Source: Leptotrichia massiliensis (GTDB taxonomy: Bacteria; Fusobacteriota; Fusobacteriia; Fusobacteriales; Leptotrichiaceae). From it: a stretch of 64,000 nt of DNA. Position numbers and translations under genes: made by a program. The stretch lies in contig NZ_FNVZ01000005.1 of the NCBI RefSeq assembly GCF_900104625.1, positions 496,001-560,000 of the forward strand. Direction: 5' to 3'. Shown here piece after piece: positions 36,932 through 46,077 of the stretch. The notes under the pieces were generated by a model. That model made no database searches. It saw only the letters and a program-made list of their open reading frames with translations, and was not told the DNA's origin. Each line of letters starts with the position of its first letter. The first letter of the stretch is position 1.

Positions 36932-36960
36932 ATTATAGCAAATTTGGTATTTTTTTCCAA
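36932..36960 (-). promoter_or_regulatory. Promoter of the U32-trmD operon
   Basis: On the minus strand TTGGAA (36960-36955), a 17-bp spacer and TATAAT (36937-36932), about 45 bp before the first gene. Confidence 0.7.
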
Positions 36961-37110
36961 TTTATTTTTTAATAAACTTGAAAATTACAAAAAATATTTA
37001 TTAATACTCATTTCTTGATAAACTTTCAATAAAAATCACTAATTTGAAAATTTTAAGAATAAAATTTAGAAACATATTTAGAAATTCAAATTATTTTTTT
37101 TATAAAACTC

Positions 37111-37139
37111 TTTATTTTAGGATAAAAAAATGATATTAT
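37111..37139 (+). promoter_or_regulatory. Promoter of the DUF3290-DUF421 pair
   Basis: TTTATT (37111-37116), a 17-bp spacer ending TGA, and TATTAT (37134-37139): a weak -35 with an extended -10. Confidence 0.5.
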
Positions 37140-37182
37140 TAAAGCAACTAAACTATAAAAAGGAAGGAGAAAATACCAAAAT

Positions 37183-37620
37183 ATGGAATTTTATAATTTT
37201 ATTTATTTGGAGAACAAAAAAATTATAACTGATAAATTTTTTCTTATTATGATTATTTTAGTAATTGCATTTGTATTATTTGCATTTTGGAAATGGTTTA
37301 AGGGAAGCATTTCTTTAAGAGATAAGCAGCTTAGCATGCTTGGATTAATGTTTATTTTTCTGTTTGGCTTATATCATTTTGAAAATTATAGGGCTAGAAA
37401 TAATCAGGAAAAAGTTTATAAAAATTCGGCAAGTGTTATTAAAAAATTAGCTGAAAAATTTAAAGTTAGAGAAGATGAGATTTTTATAAATACCCCCGAA
37501 ATAACAGAACATACAGTTTATAAAATAAGGGATAAGTTTTATCAGATTCATTGGGTAGACAATAATATTCTGGTTGAACAAATGACAGTTCCTTATGTAG
37601 ATGAAATTAAAACATTTTAA
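37183..37620 (+). CDS. DUF3290 membrane protein
   Basis: This 145-residue protein has two membrane segments (about 20-40 and 50-68) and a soluble C-terminal domain (KNSASVIKKLAEKFKVREDEIFIN ... DKFYQIHWVDNNILVEQM). It matches the DUF3290 family, which often lies beside DUF421 genes, as here. Function is unknown. A small start-site GGAAGGAG precedes ATG 37183. The DUF421 gene follows after 61 bp. Confidence 0.8.
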   Translation: MEFYNFIYLENKKIITDKFFLIMIILVIAFVLFAFWKWFKGSISLRDKQLSMLGLMFIFLFGLYHFENYRARNNQEKVYKNSASVIKKLAEKFKVREDEIFINTPEITEHTVYKIRDKFYQIHWVDNNILVEQMTVPYVDEIKTF

Positions 37621-37681
37621 AGAATAGTGAAATTTCTTATTTTTAAAAGGAAAGATAATAAAGAAAGTGAGATGATGTAAT

Positions 37682-38314
37682 TTGGATTTTATAATTCCTG
37701 TGGCGATAAAACTTACAATCGGATTTATTGCTTTAGTAGTATTTATGAATTTAAACGGACGAAGCCAGCTGGCACCAACTTCAACAGAAGATCAGATAGG
37801 TAACTATGTTCTTGGGGGAATTATTGGTGGTGTAATTTACAATCCGAGCATAACAATAGTTCAGTTTTTAATAGTACTGTTAATATGGGGACTGTTAATG
37901 ACAACAATAGATTTTCTAAAAAATTCAAACAAAAATGTAAAAAAAATGATAGATGGACAAATTGTATACTTAATAAAAGGTGGAAAAATGCTAACAGAAA
38001 ATTTTGCTCAGGCAACTCTTTCCATTCCTGATTTCTATACAAAATTAAGAACAAAAGGTATTTTCAAAGTATCAGAGATTGAAGATGCATTTATGGAATC
38101 AAATGGACAATTAATTGTTATACAGAAAAACGATGAAAATTATTCAAATTTATTAGTTTCCGAAGGTAAAATAATGGAAGATAACTTAGTGCATATTGGA
38201 AAAAATGATGAATGGCTTAAGGAAGAACTAGCAAAGTACAATGTTTTAGATATTAATGATATTTTCCTGGTGGAATACAGTAATGATGATAAACTTTTTA
38301 TTGTGAAGAAATAA
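37682..38314 (+). CDS. DUF421 (YetF/YkjA-like) membrane protein
   Basis: This 210-residue protein has three N-terminal membrane segments (about 5-22, 38-54, 58-78) and a cytoplasmic DUF421 domain (KMIDGQIVYLIKGGKMLTENFAQATLSIPDFYTKLRTKGIFKVSEIEDAFMESNGQLIVIQ). YetF-family proteins are linked to spore germination or stress in Firmicutes; the role here is unknown. The start is TTG 37682, chosen because it begins the conserved MDFIIPVAIKLTIGF. The ribosome binding site is weak (AAAGTGAG), so coupling to DUF3290 is possible. A terminator follows. Confidence 0.8.
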   Translation: MDFIIPVAIKLTIGFIALVVFMNLNGRSQLAPTSTEDQIGNYVLGGIIGGVIYNPSITIVQFLIVLLIWGLLMTTIDFLKNSNKNVKKMIDGQIVYLIKGGKMLTENFAQATLSIPDFYTKLRTKGIFKVSEIEDAFMESNGQLIVIQKNDENYSNLLVSEGKIMEDNLVHIGKNDEWLKEELAKYNVLDINDIFLVEYSNDDKLFIVKK

Positions 38315-38332
38315 TATAAAATAAATTTAGAA

Positions 38333-38379
38333 AAAATACTCAAACAGCTATGTTATTTGTTGTCTGAGTATTTTTTATT
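38333..38379 (+). terminator. Terminator after DUF421 gene
   Basis: AAAATACTCAAACAGC pairs with GTTGTCTGAGTATTTT across a short loop and is followed by a T-run. Confidence 0.85.
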
Positions 38380-38426
38380 TATGTTTAATTTGTTCAAATA
38401 AATATAGAGATACAATAATTTTTGTG

Positions 38427-38447
38427 TTTCAACTTAAAAAGTTGAAA
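38427..38447. promoter_or_regulatory. Perfect palindrome upstream of carboxynorspermidine dehydrogenase
   Basis: TTTCAACTT, three A's and AAGTTGAAA form a perfect 9-bp inverted repeat, 25 bp upstream of the -35. It has no T-tract, and the previous gene already has a terminator, so an operator is more likely. Confidence 0.4.
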
Positions 38448-38472
38448 TATTTATAAAATAGTAAAAAAGTAA

Positions 38473-38501
38473 TTTACAGAATAAAAATTTTACAGTATAA
38501 T
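38473..38501 (+). promoter_or_regulatory. Promoter of carboxynorspermidine dehydrogenase gene
   Basis: TTTACA (38473-38478), a 17-bp spacer and TATAAT (38496-38501), about 95 bp upstream of the start codon. Confidence 0.75.
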
Positions 38502-38602
38502 ATGGACAAAGAAAGACAGAAAAATATTATTAAAGATAAATGATCAAAAAGATTTGGAAATAATATTTTATAAGAATAAATTTATATTGAGGAGGAAAAT
38601 TA

Positions 38603-39817
38603 ATGGGAAAAAAAGCATTAGTAATCGGAGCTGGAGGCGTATCAAATGTAGTGTGCCACAAATGTGCACAAAATTCAGAAGTATTTAGTTCAATCATGAT
38701 AGCCAGCCGTACAAAGGCAAAATGTGATGAAATCAAGGAAAGAATTGAAAAAAGTAAATATGCTGGAAGAATTGAAATTCAAACTGCAAAGGTAGATGCA
38801 AATAATGTGCCTGAATTAGTGGCATTGATTAATGAGTATAAGCCTGATATTATAATAAATGTGGCTTTACCGTATCAAGATTTGACAATTATGGATGCCT
38901 GTCTTGAAACTAAGACTGATTATTTGGATACAGCAAATTACGAGCCTTTGGACACAGCCAAGTTTGAGTACAAATGGCAATGGGCTTATAAGGAAAAATT
39001 TGAAAAGGCTGGGATTACTGCTATTTTAGGAAGTGGATTTGATCCAGGAGTTACTGGAGTGTTTTCAGCGTATGCACAAAAGCATTATTTTGATGAAATA
39101 AATTACATTGATATTCTTGATGCAAATGCTGGAGATCATGGTTATCCATTTGCAACAAACTTTAATCCAGAAATTAATATTAGAGAAGTTACAGCTAATG
39201 GAAGTTACTGGGAAGATGGGAAATGGGTAGAAACAGAGCCAATGGAAATTAAAAGAGTGTATAATTTCCCGCAAATTGGTGAAAAAGATATGTACTTATT
39301 ACACCACGAAGAATTAGAATCGCTTGCAGTAAATATTAAAGGAATTAAAAGAATTAGATTCTTTATGACTTTTGGGCAAAGTTACTTGACTCATCTAAAA
39401 GTGCTTGAAAATGTTGGGATGACTTCAATTGAGCCAATAGAATTTGAAGGAAAGCAAATTGTTCCGTTACAATTTTTGACAGCGGTATTGCCTGATCCAG
39501 CTTCACTTGGACCTAGAACAAAAGGTAAGACAAACATTGGAAATATTTTCAGAGGTAAAAAAGACGGTGTAGAAAAAACTTATTATGTATACAATGTATG
39601 TGATCACCAGGAATGTTACAAAGAAGTTAGCTCACAAGCGATTTCTTACACGACAGGAGTGCCTGCGATGATTGGAGCTGCAATGGTTCTTACTGGAGAA
39701 TGGAAAAAACCAGGAGTATTCAATGTAGAAGAAATGAATCCAGATCCATTTATGGATGCGTTAAACAAGTTTGGATTGCCTTGGGTTGAAGATTTTAATC
39801 CAACGTTAGTTGACTAA
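38603..39817 (+). CDS. Carboxynorspermidine/carboxyspermidine dehydrogenase
   Basis: This 404-residue saccharopine-dehydrogenase-family enzyme condenses aspartate semialdehyde with a diamine (putrescine or diaminopropane), using NADPH, to give carboxyspermidine or carboxynorspermidine. The Rossmann start is ALVIGAGGVSNVV. IMIASRTKAKCDEI, WQWAYKEKFEKAGITAILGSGFDPGVTGVF, DANAGDHGYPFATNFNPEINIRE, LPDPASLGPRTKGKTNIG and QAISYTTGVPAMIGAAM match the Vibrio-type enzyme. The partner decarboxylase (NspC) is not in the window. lysC, which leads to aspartate semialdehyde, is encoded 19 kb away. The ATG follows GGAGGAAAAT. It is a single-gene unit with its own promoter and terminator. Confidence 0.9.
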   Translation: MGKKALVIGAGGVSNVVCHKCAQNSEVFSSIMIASRTKAKCDEIKERIEKSKYAGRIEIQTAKVDANNVPELVALINEYKPDIIINVALPYQDLTIMDACLETKTDYLDTANYEPLDTAKFEYKWQWAYKEKFEKAGITAILGSGFDPGVTGVFSAYAQKHYFDEINYIDILDANAGDHGYPFATNFNPEINIREVTANGSYWEDGKWVETEPMEIKRVYNFPQIGEKDMYLLHHEELESLAVNIKGIKRIRFFMTFGQSYLTHLKVLENVGMTSIEPIEFEGKQIVPLQFLTAVLPDPASLGPRTKGKTNIGNIFRGKKDGVEKTYYVYNVCDHQECYKEVSSQAISYTTGVPAMIGAAMVLTGEWKKPGVFNVEEMNPDPFMDALNKFGLPWVEDFNPTLVD

Positions 39818-39849
39818 TAAAAAATATATTCGCAGTAAAATATTTTTTT

Positions 39850-39906
39850 AAATCAAACTATTGAAAGATATAAGAACTCATATTTTTTGATAGTTTGATT
39901 TTTTAT
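39850..39906 (+). terminator. Terminator after carboxynorspermidine dehydrogenase gene
   Basis: AAATCAAACTAT pairs with ATAGTTTGATTT across about 30 bases and is followed by a T-run. Confidence 0.75.
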
Positions 39907-40005
39907 AAAAAAATTTAAAAAAATTATGAATATACTATTTTAAAATTGAAAAAAATGGGGTATAATTAAGTATGAAATTAAATATAAAATTTTTAGGAGG
40001 AGAAA

Positions 40006-41046
40006 ATGAAAAAGATTGTAACGATTTTTAGTGTGATTTTTGCACTAATGTTAGTTGTAGCTTGTGGAAATAAACCAGCTACTGGAGATCAAGTGAAAGA
40101 TGGTAAAACATCTGCAGATGCAGCAAATTCTAAAAAAGCTGTTGCAGTAGTGTATTCTACAGGTGGTAAAGGAGATAAATCATTTAATGATGCAACTTTC
40201 AGAGGATTAGAAAAAGCTCAGAAGGAATTAGGAATAACTTTTAAAGAGTATGAACCAAAAGATCCTTCAACAGAAGCAAAAAATGCTTTGACTCAATTTG
40301 CTGAATCTGGAGAATTTGACTTGATTATTGCAGTTGGATATAGTATGAAAGATTCGTTAGTTGCAGTAGCTCAAACTTTCCCAGATCAAAAATTTGCAAT
40401 AATTGATGAAACTGTAGAAGGTTTACCAAATGTTGCTTCTATTTTGTATAAAGAACATGAAGGATCATTCTTAGTAGGTGCATTAGCTGCAATGATGGAT
40501 AAAACAGGAAGTGTTGGATTTGTTGGTGCAAATGAAAGTGATCTAATCAAGAGATTCTATGCAGGATATGCACAAGGTGCACAATATATAAAACCTGACA
40601 TTAAAGTTTTACCTGTTTATATTGGAGGAAATAACTCATTTAATGATCAAGCATCAGCTAAAGCTAAAACTGAAACTTTAATTCAACAAGGTGCAGATGT
40701 TATTTATCATGCTGCTGGAGCAAGTGGATTAGGAGTTTTCCAAGCAGTTAAAGAAAAAAATGTTTATGGAATTGGAGTGGATTCTAACCAAGATAACTTA
40801 TATCCAGGAATAATTTTGACATCTATGATGAAATATGTTGATAATACAGTATTTGATATTATAAAAGCTACTATGGATGGAAAATTTGAAGCAAAAGTTC
40901 AAACTTTTGGAGTTAAGGAAAATGGAGTAGGAACAACTAACTTTGAATTTACAAAAGATAAAATTGGAGAAGAAAACATCAAACGTCTTGAACAAATTAA
41001 ACAAGACATTAAAGATGGTAAAATTCAAGTAAAACCTGCATTATAA
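40006..41046 (+). CDS. BMP/PnrA-family substrate-binding lipoprotein
   Basis: This 346-residue lipoprotein has a signal peptide with lipobox VVACGNK (Cys20). A Bmp domain follows: VAVVYSTGGKGDKSFNDATFRGLEKA, FDLIIAVGYSMKDSLVAVAQTFPDQKFAIID, GSFLVGALAAMM, GADVIYHAAGASGLGVFQAVKEKNVYGIGVDSNQ. These domains bind nucleosides for ABC import (PnrA, BmpA). The permease and ATPase genes are not adjacent. A pyrimidine-nucleoside phosphorylase gene follows, which supports nucleoside uptake. The ATG follows AGGAGGAGA. A TATAAT at 39961-39966 is the probable -10. Confidence 0.93.
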   Translation: MKKIVTIFSVIFALMLVVACGNKPATGDQVKDGKTSADAANSKKAVAVVYSTGGKGDKSFNDATFRGLEKAQKELGITFKEYEPKDPSTEAKNALTQFAESGEFDLIIAVGYSMKDSLVAVAQTFPDQKFAIIDETVEGLPNVASILYKEHEGSFLVGALAAMMDKTGSVGFVGANESDLIKRFYAGYAQGAQYIKPDIKVLPVYIGGNNSFNDQASAKAKTETLIQQGADVIYHAAGASGLGVFQAVKEKNVYGIGVDSNQDNLYPGIILTSMMKYVDNTVFDIIKATMDGKFEAKVQTFGVKENGVGTTNFEFTKDKIGEENIKRLEQIKQDIKDGKIQVKPAL

Positions 41047-41131
41047 TTATTTTTCAAAAAATAAAACATAAAAATTAAAGTGTAAAAATTTACTAAAATA
41101 AGTTATTTGAATACTCAGTACAATAATAAAT

Positions 41132-41184
41132 GGTTGTTTGAGAGTGGAAATTGATTGATTGCCATTCTTTTGCAACCTTTTTAT
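41132..41184 (+). terminator. Terminator after the BMP lipoprotein gene
   Basis: GGTTGTTTGAGAGTGG (41132-41147) pairs with CCATTCTTTTGCAACC (41162-41177) and is followed by T-rich sequence. Confidence 0.8.
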
Positions 41185-41302
41185 CTTTTCTTTATTCTTT
41201 ACCTTAAAATTTTTATTAAACTATTAATCTGAAATTGGAATAAAAAGATTTTAATTTTTAAAATGGAATTTAATAATATCAAAATATTTAGGAGATGATT
41301 TT

Positions 41303-42607
41303 ATGAGAGCAGTTGATATAATTGAAAAAAAGCGTGATAATCTTAAATTATCTGATATAGAGATAGAATTTTTATTAAATGAATATTTGGCTGGAAATGT
41401 ACCTGATTATCAAATGTCAGCATTTCTTATGGGAGTTTACTTTAATGATATGACACAGGAAGAGCTGTTAAAATTTACAATGGTAATGAGAGATTCTGGA
41501 GATGTTATAAAATTTGATGAAATAGATAAATTTCTTGTAGACAAGCATAGTACAGGAGGTGTGGGAGATAAAGTTACAGTAATACTTTCTCCTATTTTAT
41601 CAGCACTTGGAATGGGAAATGTGAAACTATCTGGAAAAGGACTTGGACATACTGGAGGAACAATTGACAAGTTTGAATCAATTCAAGGATTTAAGTTTTC
41701 AGCAACAAAAGAAGAGCTTGTAAAAATTGCCAATAAAACGGGAGTTGGGCTGATGGGATATAGTGACAAAATTGTTCCTCTTGATAAAAAATTATATTCT
41801 TTGCGTGATGTAACTGCAACTGTACCAAGTATTCCATTAATTGCAAGTAGTATTATGAGTAAAAAATTAGCAATTTATTCAGATGTTATAATTCTTGATG
41901 TAAAAGTTGGGGATGGAGCTTTTATGAAAGATTTGGAACAAGCTAAAAAATTGGCTCAAAGAATGATTGAAATTGGAAAAGGTGCTGGAAGAAAAGTTAA
42001 AGTTGTGCTTAGTAATATGGATGAACCGCTTGGACACGCAGTTGGGAATGCAAATGAAATTATTGAGGCTATTGAGTTTCTAAAAGGAAATTGTGCAGCT
42101 GACGTAAAAGAAGTTGTTTACACTATCGCAGGACTTGCCTTGAAAGAAAAGGGTGAATTAATAGAGCTTAGTGAAGCAAAAGAAAAAATTGACGAAGTAA
42201 TAAAAAATGGAAGTGCGTTGCAAATATTAGCAGAATTTATTGGAGAAAGCGGTGGAAATAAAGAGCTTATAAATGACTATAACTTACTTCCGAAAGCTAA
42301 CTCTGTAATGGAAATTTTTTCTGAAAATGAAGGATATGTAAAAAAAATAAAGACAGAAGAAATTGGGAAAGCTGCAATGATTATAGGTGCTGGACGTGCG
42401 AAAAAAGAAGATGAAGTTGATCATGCAGTGGGAATTAATATTTTTAGAAAAGTTGGAGAAAAAGTATCAAAAAATGAAAAAATCGCTGAAATATATTACA
42501 ATGATGACAAAAATGTGCAAGATTCTAAAAATATGATTTTGGATGCATATGTAATAACATCAGAAAAAGTTGAAGAACCAAAGGCAATTTTAGAAATAAT
42601 AGAATAA
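41303..42607 (+). CDS. pdp: Pyrimidine-nucleoside phosphorylase
   Basis: This 434-residue enzyme splits thymidine, uridine or deoxyuridine with phosphate into base and (deoxy)ribose 1-phosphate. The N-terminal helical domain includes EIEFLLNEYLAGNVPDYQMSAFLMGVYF. The phosphate site is LVDKHSTGGVGDKVTVILSPI near residue 77. KLSGKGLGHTGGTIDKFESI and SLRDVTATVPSIPLIASSIMSKKLA form the nucleoside site. The C-terminal lobe has ADEVDHAVGI-like spacing (KEDEVDHAVGINIFRKVGEKV). The family also includes DeoA; the Firmicutes-type broad-specificity enzyme is the better match. AGGAG precedes the ATG. Confidence 0.93.
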   Translation: MRAVDIIEKKRDNLKLSDIEIEFLLNEYLAGNVPDYQMSAFLMGVYFNDMTQEELLKFTMVMRDSGDVIKFDEIDKFLVDKHSTGGVGDKVTVILSPILSALGMGNVKLSGKGLGHTGGTIDKFESIQGFKFSATKEELVKIANKTGVGLMGYSDKIVPLDKKLYSLRDVTATVPSIPLIASSIMSKKLAIYSDVIILDVKVGDGAFMKDLEQAKKLAQRMIEIGKGAGRKVKVVLSNMDEPLGHAVGNANEIIEAIEFLKGNCAADVKEVVYTIAGLALKEKGELIELSEAKEKIDEVIKNGSALQILAEFIGESGGNKELINDYNLLPKANSVMEIFSENEGYVKKIKTEEIGKAAMIIGAGRAKKEDEVDHAVGINIFRKVGEKVSKNEKIAEIYYNDDKNVQDSKNMILDAYVITSEKVEEPKAILEIIE

Positions 42608-42621
42608 TTTTAAAGTTTTAT

Positions 42622-42688
42622 AAATGCATTTGATGGAATTTTTAGGATTAAATTTTTAATTTTTTATTCTGTCAAAGGCATTTTTTTT
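42622..42688 (+). terminator. Terminator after pdp
   Basis: AAATGCATTTGATGGAA (42622-42638) pairs with TTCTGTCAAAGGCATTT (42667-42683) and is followed by a T-run. Confidence 0.75.
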
Positions 42689-42692
42689 ATAA

Positions 42693-42722
42693 TAGACAAA
42701 AAGCACAATAATATGATATAAT
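42693..42722 (+). promoter_or_regulatory. Promoter upstream of the small secreted protein and secA
   Basis: TAGACA (42693-42698), an 18-bp spacer ending TGA, and TATAAT (42717-42722): an extended -10 with a fair -35. Confidence 0.6.
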
Positions 42723-42762
42723 AAATAAGTTTTTAATAAACTAAAACATTGAAATTTTAGGA

Positions 42763-43167
42763 GTGATAAAAATAGTTATAGATAAAAGAAAAAGAGTAAT
42801 GCTTGTTATGACTTGTATTCTTTTTATGATGACTTATTCGAGTCTTTTAGGAACACCTAGTTTTAGTCATAAATTAAGTGTTTTTGTAGATGAGAATGAT
42901 TTGACCCATGAGGATATTCGAGATTTGATTGTGAAAATTAATCAAATTGAAACTGTAAACAATAGACGATTGACAAAGGAATTGAAGAAAATTGGAAAAC
43001 GTAAGGAAAAAGAAAAGGAAAAACATAAAGATAGCCTTTTTTTGTCATTTGAAAAAAATCAAAATATCGTTTTTTATAAAACTTATGATAAAATTCCTAA
43101 AAGTATTGGAAATATTAGTGCTTTTTTAATGAAAAAAGATGAAAATAATTTGCGAACACGAGAATAA
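42763..43167 (+). CDS. Unknown small secreted or membrane-anchored protein
   Basis: This protein of up to 134 residues has a basic start, a hydrophobic signal (VMLVMTCILFMMTYSSLLG) and a charged remainder with Lys/Glu-rich helices (LTKELKKIGKRKEKEKEKHKD). I do not recognise the family. The start is uncertain. GTG 42763 overlaps the last base of AGGAG (42759-42763). The codon at ideal spacing from AGGAG is ATA 42772, a rare start; ATG 42799 lies too far. It is the first gene of a probable transcript with secA, 63 bp upstream of it. Confidence 0.6.
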   Translation: MIKIVIDKRKRVMLVMTCILFMMTYSSLLGTPSFSHKLSVFVDENDLTHEDIRDLIVKINQIETVNNRRLTKELKKIGKRKEKEKEKHKDSLFLSFEKNQNIVFYKTYDKIPKSIGNISAFLMKKDENNLRTRE

Positions 43168-43230
43168 AAATCAAATATTTTAAAGCCTGTAATTTTAAAA
43201 ATTTAATATACGAAAGGAAAATTAGAAAAA

Positions 43231-45891
43231 ATGTTAAAAAAAATAGGAGAAAAAATATTTGGTACATCAGATGAGAGAGAAATCAAAAAAATGCAAAAAT
43301 TGGTAGACAAAATTAACGAGATTGAACCACTTTTTGAAAAACTGACAGATGAGCAATTAAGCCATAAAACAGTTGAATTTAAAGAAAGATTAGAAAAAGA
43401 AACACTTGACGATATATTAGTGGAGGCATTTGCAACAGTTAGGGAAGCTTCTAAAAGACTTATGGGTATGCGTCACTATGATGTTCAGCTCATTGGTGGA
43501 ATGATACTTCATAAAGGTTGCATCGCAGAAATGAAGACGGGGGAAGGAAAAACTCTGATGGCAACACTGCCAATTTATTTGAACGCATTGCCAGGTAAAG
43601 GAGTACACGTTGTAACGGTTAATGATTATCTTGCAAAACGGGATAGAGATATTATGGCAGGACTTTTTGAGTTTTTGGGATTGACTTCTGGAGTTGTTGT
43701 TGGAAACATTACACCAGAACAAAGAAAAGCTGCTTATAATTGTGATATTACTTATGGAACAAATAATGAATTTGGATTTGATTATTTGAGAGATAATATG
43801 GTTGGAGAGCTTGATGAGAAAGTACAACGTGGACATAACTACGTTATTGTCGATGAGGTAGATTCAATCCTAATTGATGAGGCAAGAACGCCACTTATTA
43901 TTTCGGGAGCAGCAGAAGAAACTACAGAATGGTACAACACTTTTTCAGAAGTTGCCAAAAAATTAAAAAGAAGTTACAAAACTGAGGAAATTAAAGATAA
44001 GAAAAATACTGTAATTCCTGACGAAGATTGGGAAGATTATGAAGTTGATGAAAAATCACACACAGTTACAATTACTGATAAAGGAATTAAAAATGTTGAA
44101 AAAATGTTAAAAATCGATAATTTATATTCGCCAGAATATGTAGAACTTACTCACTTTTTAACACAAGCATTGAAAGCAAAAGAATTGTTTAAACTAGACA
44201 GAGATTACATTATAAATGATGACAATGAAGTTATTATAGTAGATGAGTTCACTGGACGTTTGATGGAAGGAAGACGTTATTCAGATGGACTACATCAAGC
44301 GATCGAAGCAAAGGAAAAATTGGAAGTTGCTGGAGAAAACCAAACTCTTGCGACAATTACATTACAAAACTATTTCAGAATGTATGAAAAATTATCAGGA
44401 ATGACAGGGACTGCAAAAACAGAAGAAGATGAATTTAAACAAATTTACAGCTTAAAAGTTATTGTAGTGCCTACAAATAAACCTGTTGCTAGAGTAGATT
44501 TAGCCGATGTTATTTATATGAATAAGAATGCAAAATATAAAGCAATTGCAAGAAAAATAGAAGAACTTTACCAGAAAGGACAGCCAGTTCTTGTTGGTAC
44601 AGCTTCAATTCAACATTCAGAAGAAGTATCTGCATTATTGAAAAAAGCTAAAATACCACATGAAATATTGAATGCGAAACACCATGAAAGAGAAGCAGAA
44701 ATTATAGCACAAGCAGGGCGTTTCAAAACAGTAACAATTGCAACAAATATGGCAGGACGTGGAACTGATATTAAACTTGGAGGAGATGCAGAATCGTTTG
44801 CTACAAAAGTTGCTGTAAAAGGCACACCTGAGTATGAAGATGTTTACAGAGCATATGTAAAAGAATGTGAAGAAGACAAGAAAAAAGTGCTTGAAGCTGG
44901 TGGATTATTTATTTTAGGAACAGAAAGACATGAAAGTAGACGTATTGATAATCAGTTAAGAGGACGGGCAGGGCGTCAAGGAGATCCTGGAACATCAGAG
45001 TTTTATTTGTCGCTTGATGATGATTTGATGAGATTATTTGGTGGAGATAGATTAAAAAGCATGATGAAAATGTTAAAAATTGACGAAGATGAAGAAATTC
45101 GTCACAAACAAATAAGTAAATCTGTTGAAAATGCTCAAAAACGTATTGAAAGCCGAAACTTCTCATCTAGAAAGAGCCTTATCGAATATGATGATGTAAA
45201 TAATACTCAAAGGGAAGTTGTTTATGAGCAAAGGGATGCTATCTTGAAAAATGAAAACTTGAAAGAGTTAATTACAAATATGATTTCAGATACTGTAGAT
45301 GATATTGTGCATTCTGCCTATGTTGGTGAAGATAATGGGGAGAAAGACTTCAATTTATTATCAGATAAACTTCACGAAATATTTGAATATGAAGTTTCAG
45401 CAGATTTAGCAAATGCAAGTGCAGATGAGATTTCAAGTAGTGTTTACAATGATTTGGTAAGAATTTATGATGAAAAAGAAGAAGCAATTGGAGAAGAAAT
45501 TTTTAGAAGAATTGAAAGATACATTATGCTGGAAGTACTAGATTCTAAATGGCGACAACATTTGAAAGATTTAACAGAACTGCGTGAAGGAATAAGACTA
45601 CGTTCTTATGGACAAAGAAATCCTATTCATGATTATAAAATTGTGGCTTATGAGATTTATAATGAAATGATTGACGCTATAAAACGTGAAACAAGCTCGT
45701 TTATCTTAAAATTAAGAGTTCGTAGTGAAGAAGATACAAACAACTTGACTCACGAAGAAGTTTCAAATGTAAGATACGAGCATGAAGAAAATGAGATGAT
45801 AGGTGATGATATTTCAGATAGAACACCAAATGAATCACACCGTCCCCTTTCAAGAAGAGAAAGAAGGGAACGTGAAAGAAGAAATGTATAA
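43231..45891 (+). CDS. secA: Protein translocase ATPase SecA
   Basis: This 886-residue motor drives proteins through SecYEG. Walker A is [16 protein letters not shown] near residue 100, DEVD box is [22 protein letters not shown] near residue 208, and the preprotein cross-linking domain (about 225-370) follows. NBD2 holds [12 protein letters not shown] and [22 protein letters not shown]. The helical wing and scaffold regions continue to [28 protein letters not shown]. The C-terminus ends in an Arg/Glu-rich tail ([12 protein letters not shown]) and lacks the zinc-binding CxCxSGxxYxxCC motif, as in some other phyla. The ATG at 43231 follows GAAAGGAAAAT. Confidence 0.98.
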   Translation: MLKKIGEKIFGTSDEREIKKMQKLVDKINEIEPLFEKLTDEQLSHKTVEFKERLEKETLDDILVEAFATVREASKRLMGMRHYDVQLIGGMILHKGCIAEMKTGEGKTLMATLPIYLNALPGKGVHVVTVNDYLAKRDRDIMAGLFEFLGLTSGVVVGNITPEQRKAAYNCDITYGTNNEFGFDYLRDNMVGELDEKVQRGHNYVIVDEVDSILIDEARTPLIISGAAEETTEWYNTFSEVAKKLKRSYKTEEIKDKKNTVIPDEDWEDYEVDEKSHTVTITDKGIKNVEKMLKIDNLYSPEYVELTHFLTQALKAKELFKLDRDYIINDDNEVIIVDEFTGRLMEGRRYSDGLHQAIEAKEKLEVAGENQTLATITLQNYFRMYEKLSGMTGTAKTEEDEFKQIYSLKVIVVPTNKPVARVDLADVIYMNKNAKYKAIARKIEELYQKGQPVLVGTASIQHSEEVSALLKKAKIPHEILNAKHHEREAEIIAQAGRFKTVTIATNMAGRGTDIKLGGDAESFATKVAVKGTPEYEDVYRAYVKECEEDKKKVLEAGGLFILGTERHESRRIDNQLRGRAGRQGDPGTSEFYLSLDDDLMRLFGGDRLKSMMKMLKIDEDEEIRHKQISKSVENAQKRIESRNFSSRKSLIEYDDVNNTQREVVYEQRDAILKNENLKELITNMISDTVDDIVHSAYVGEDNGEKDFNLLSDKLHEIFEYEVSADLANASADEISSSVYNDLVRIYDEKEEAIGEEIFRRIERYIMLEVLDSKWRQHLKDLTELREGIRLRSYGQRNPIHDYKIVAYEIYNEMIDAIKRETSSFILKLRVRSEEDTNNLTHEEVSNVRYEHEENEMIGDDISDRTPNESHRPLSRRERRERERRNV

Positions 45892-45989
45892 TTTTGAAAA
45901 ATTAAAAGACTTACTAATTTTAAATAAAAAATATTCATATTTTTATAAGTTTTGGTAAAAATTGTTTTTCTTAGATTAATTTATTTTAT

Positions 45990-46026
45990 AAGGGTATGAT
46001 ATTTCATGCCCTTTCTTTCGTTTTTT
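45990..46026 (+). terminator. Terminator after secA
   Basis: AAGGGTATG (45990-45998) pairs with CATGCCCTT (46005-46013) and is followed by T-rich sequence. Confidence 0.8.
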
Positions 46027-46077
46027 AATAAGTTTATTAATTTATAGTTGTAAATAAAAAATAAGGAGTTGGTAAAT

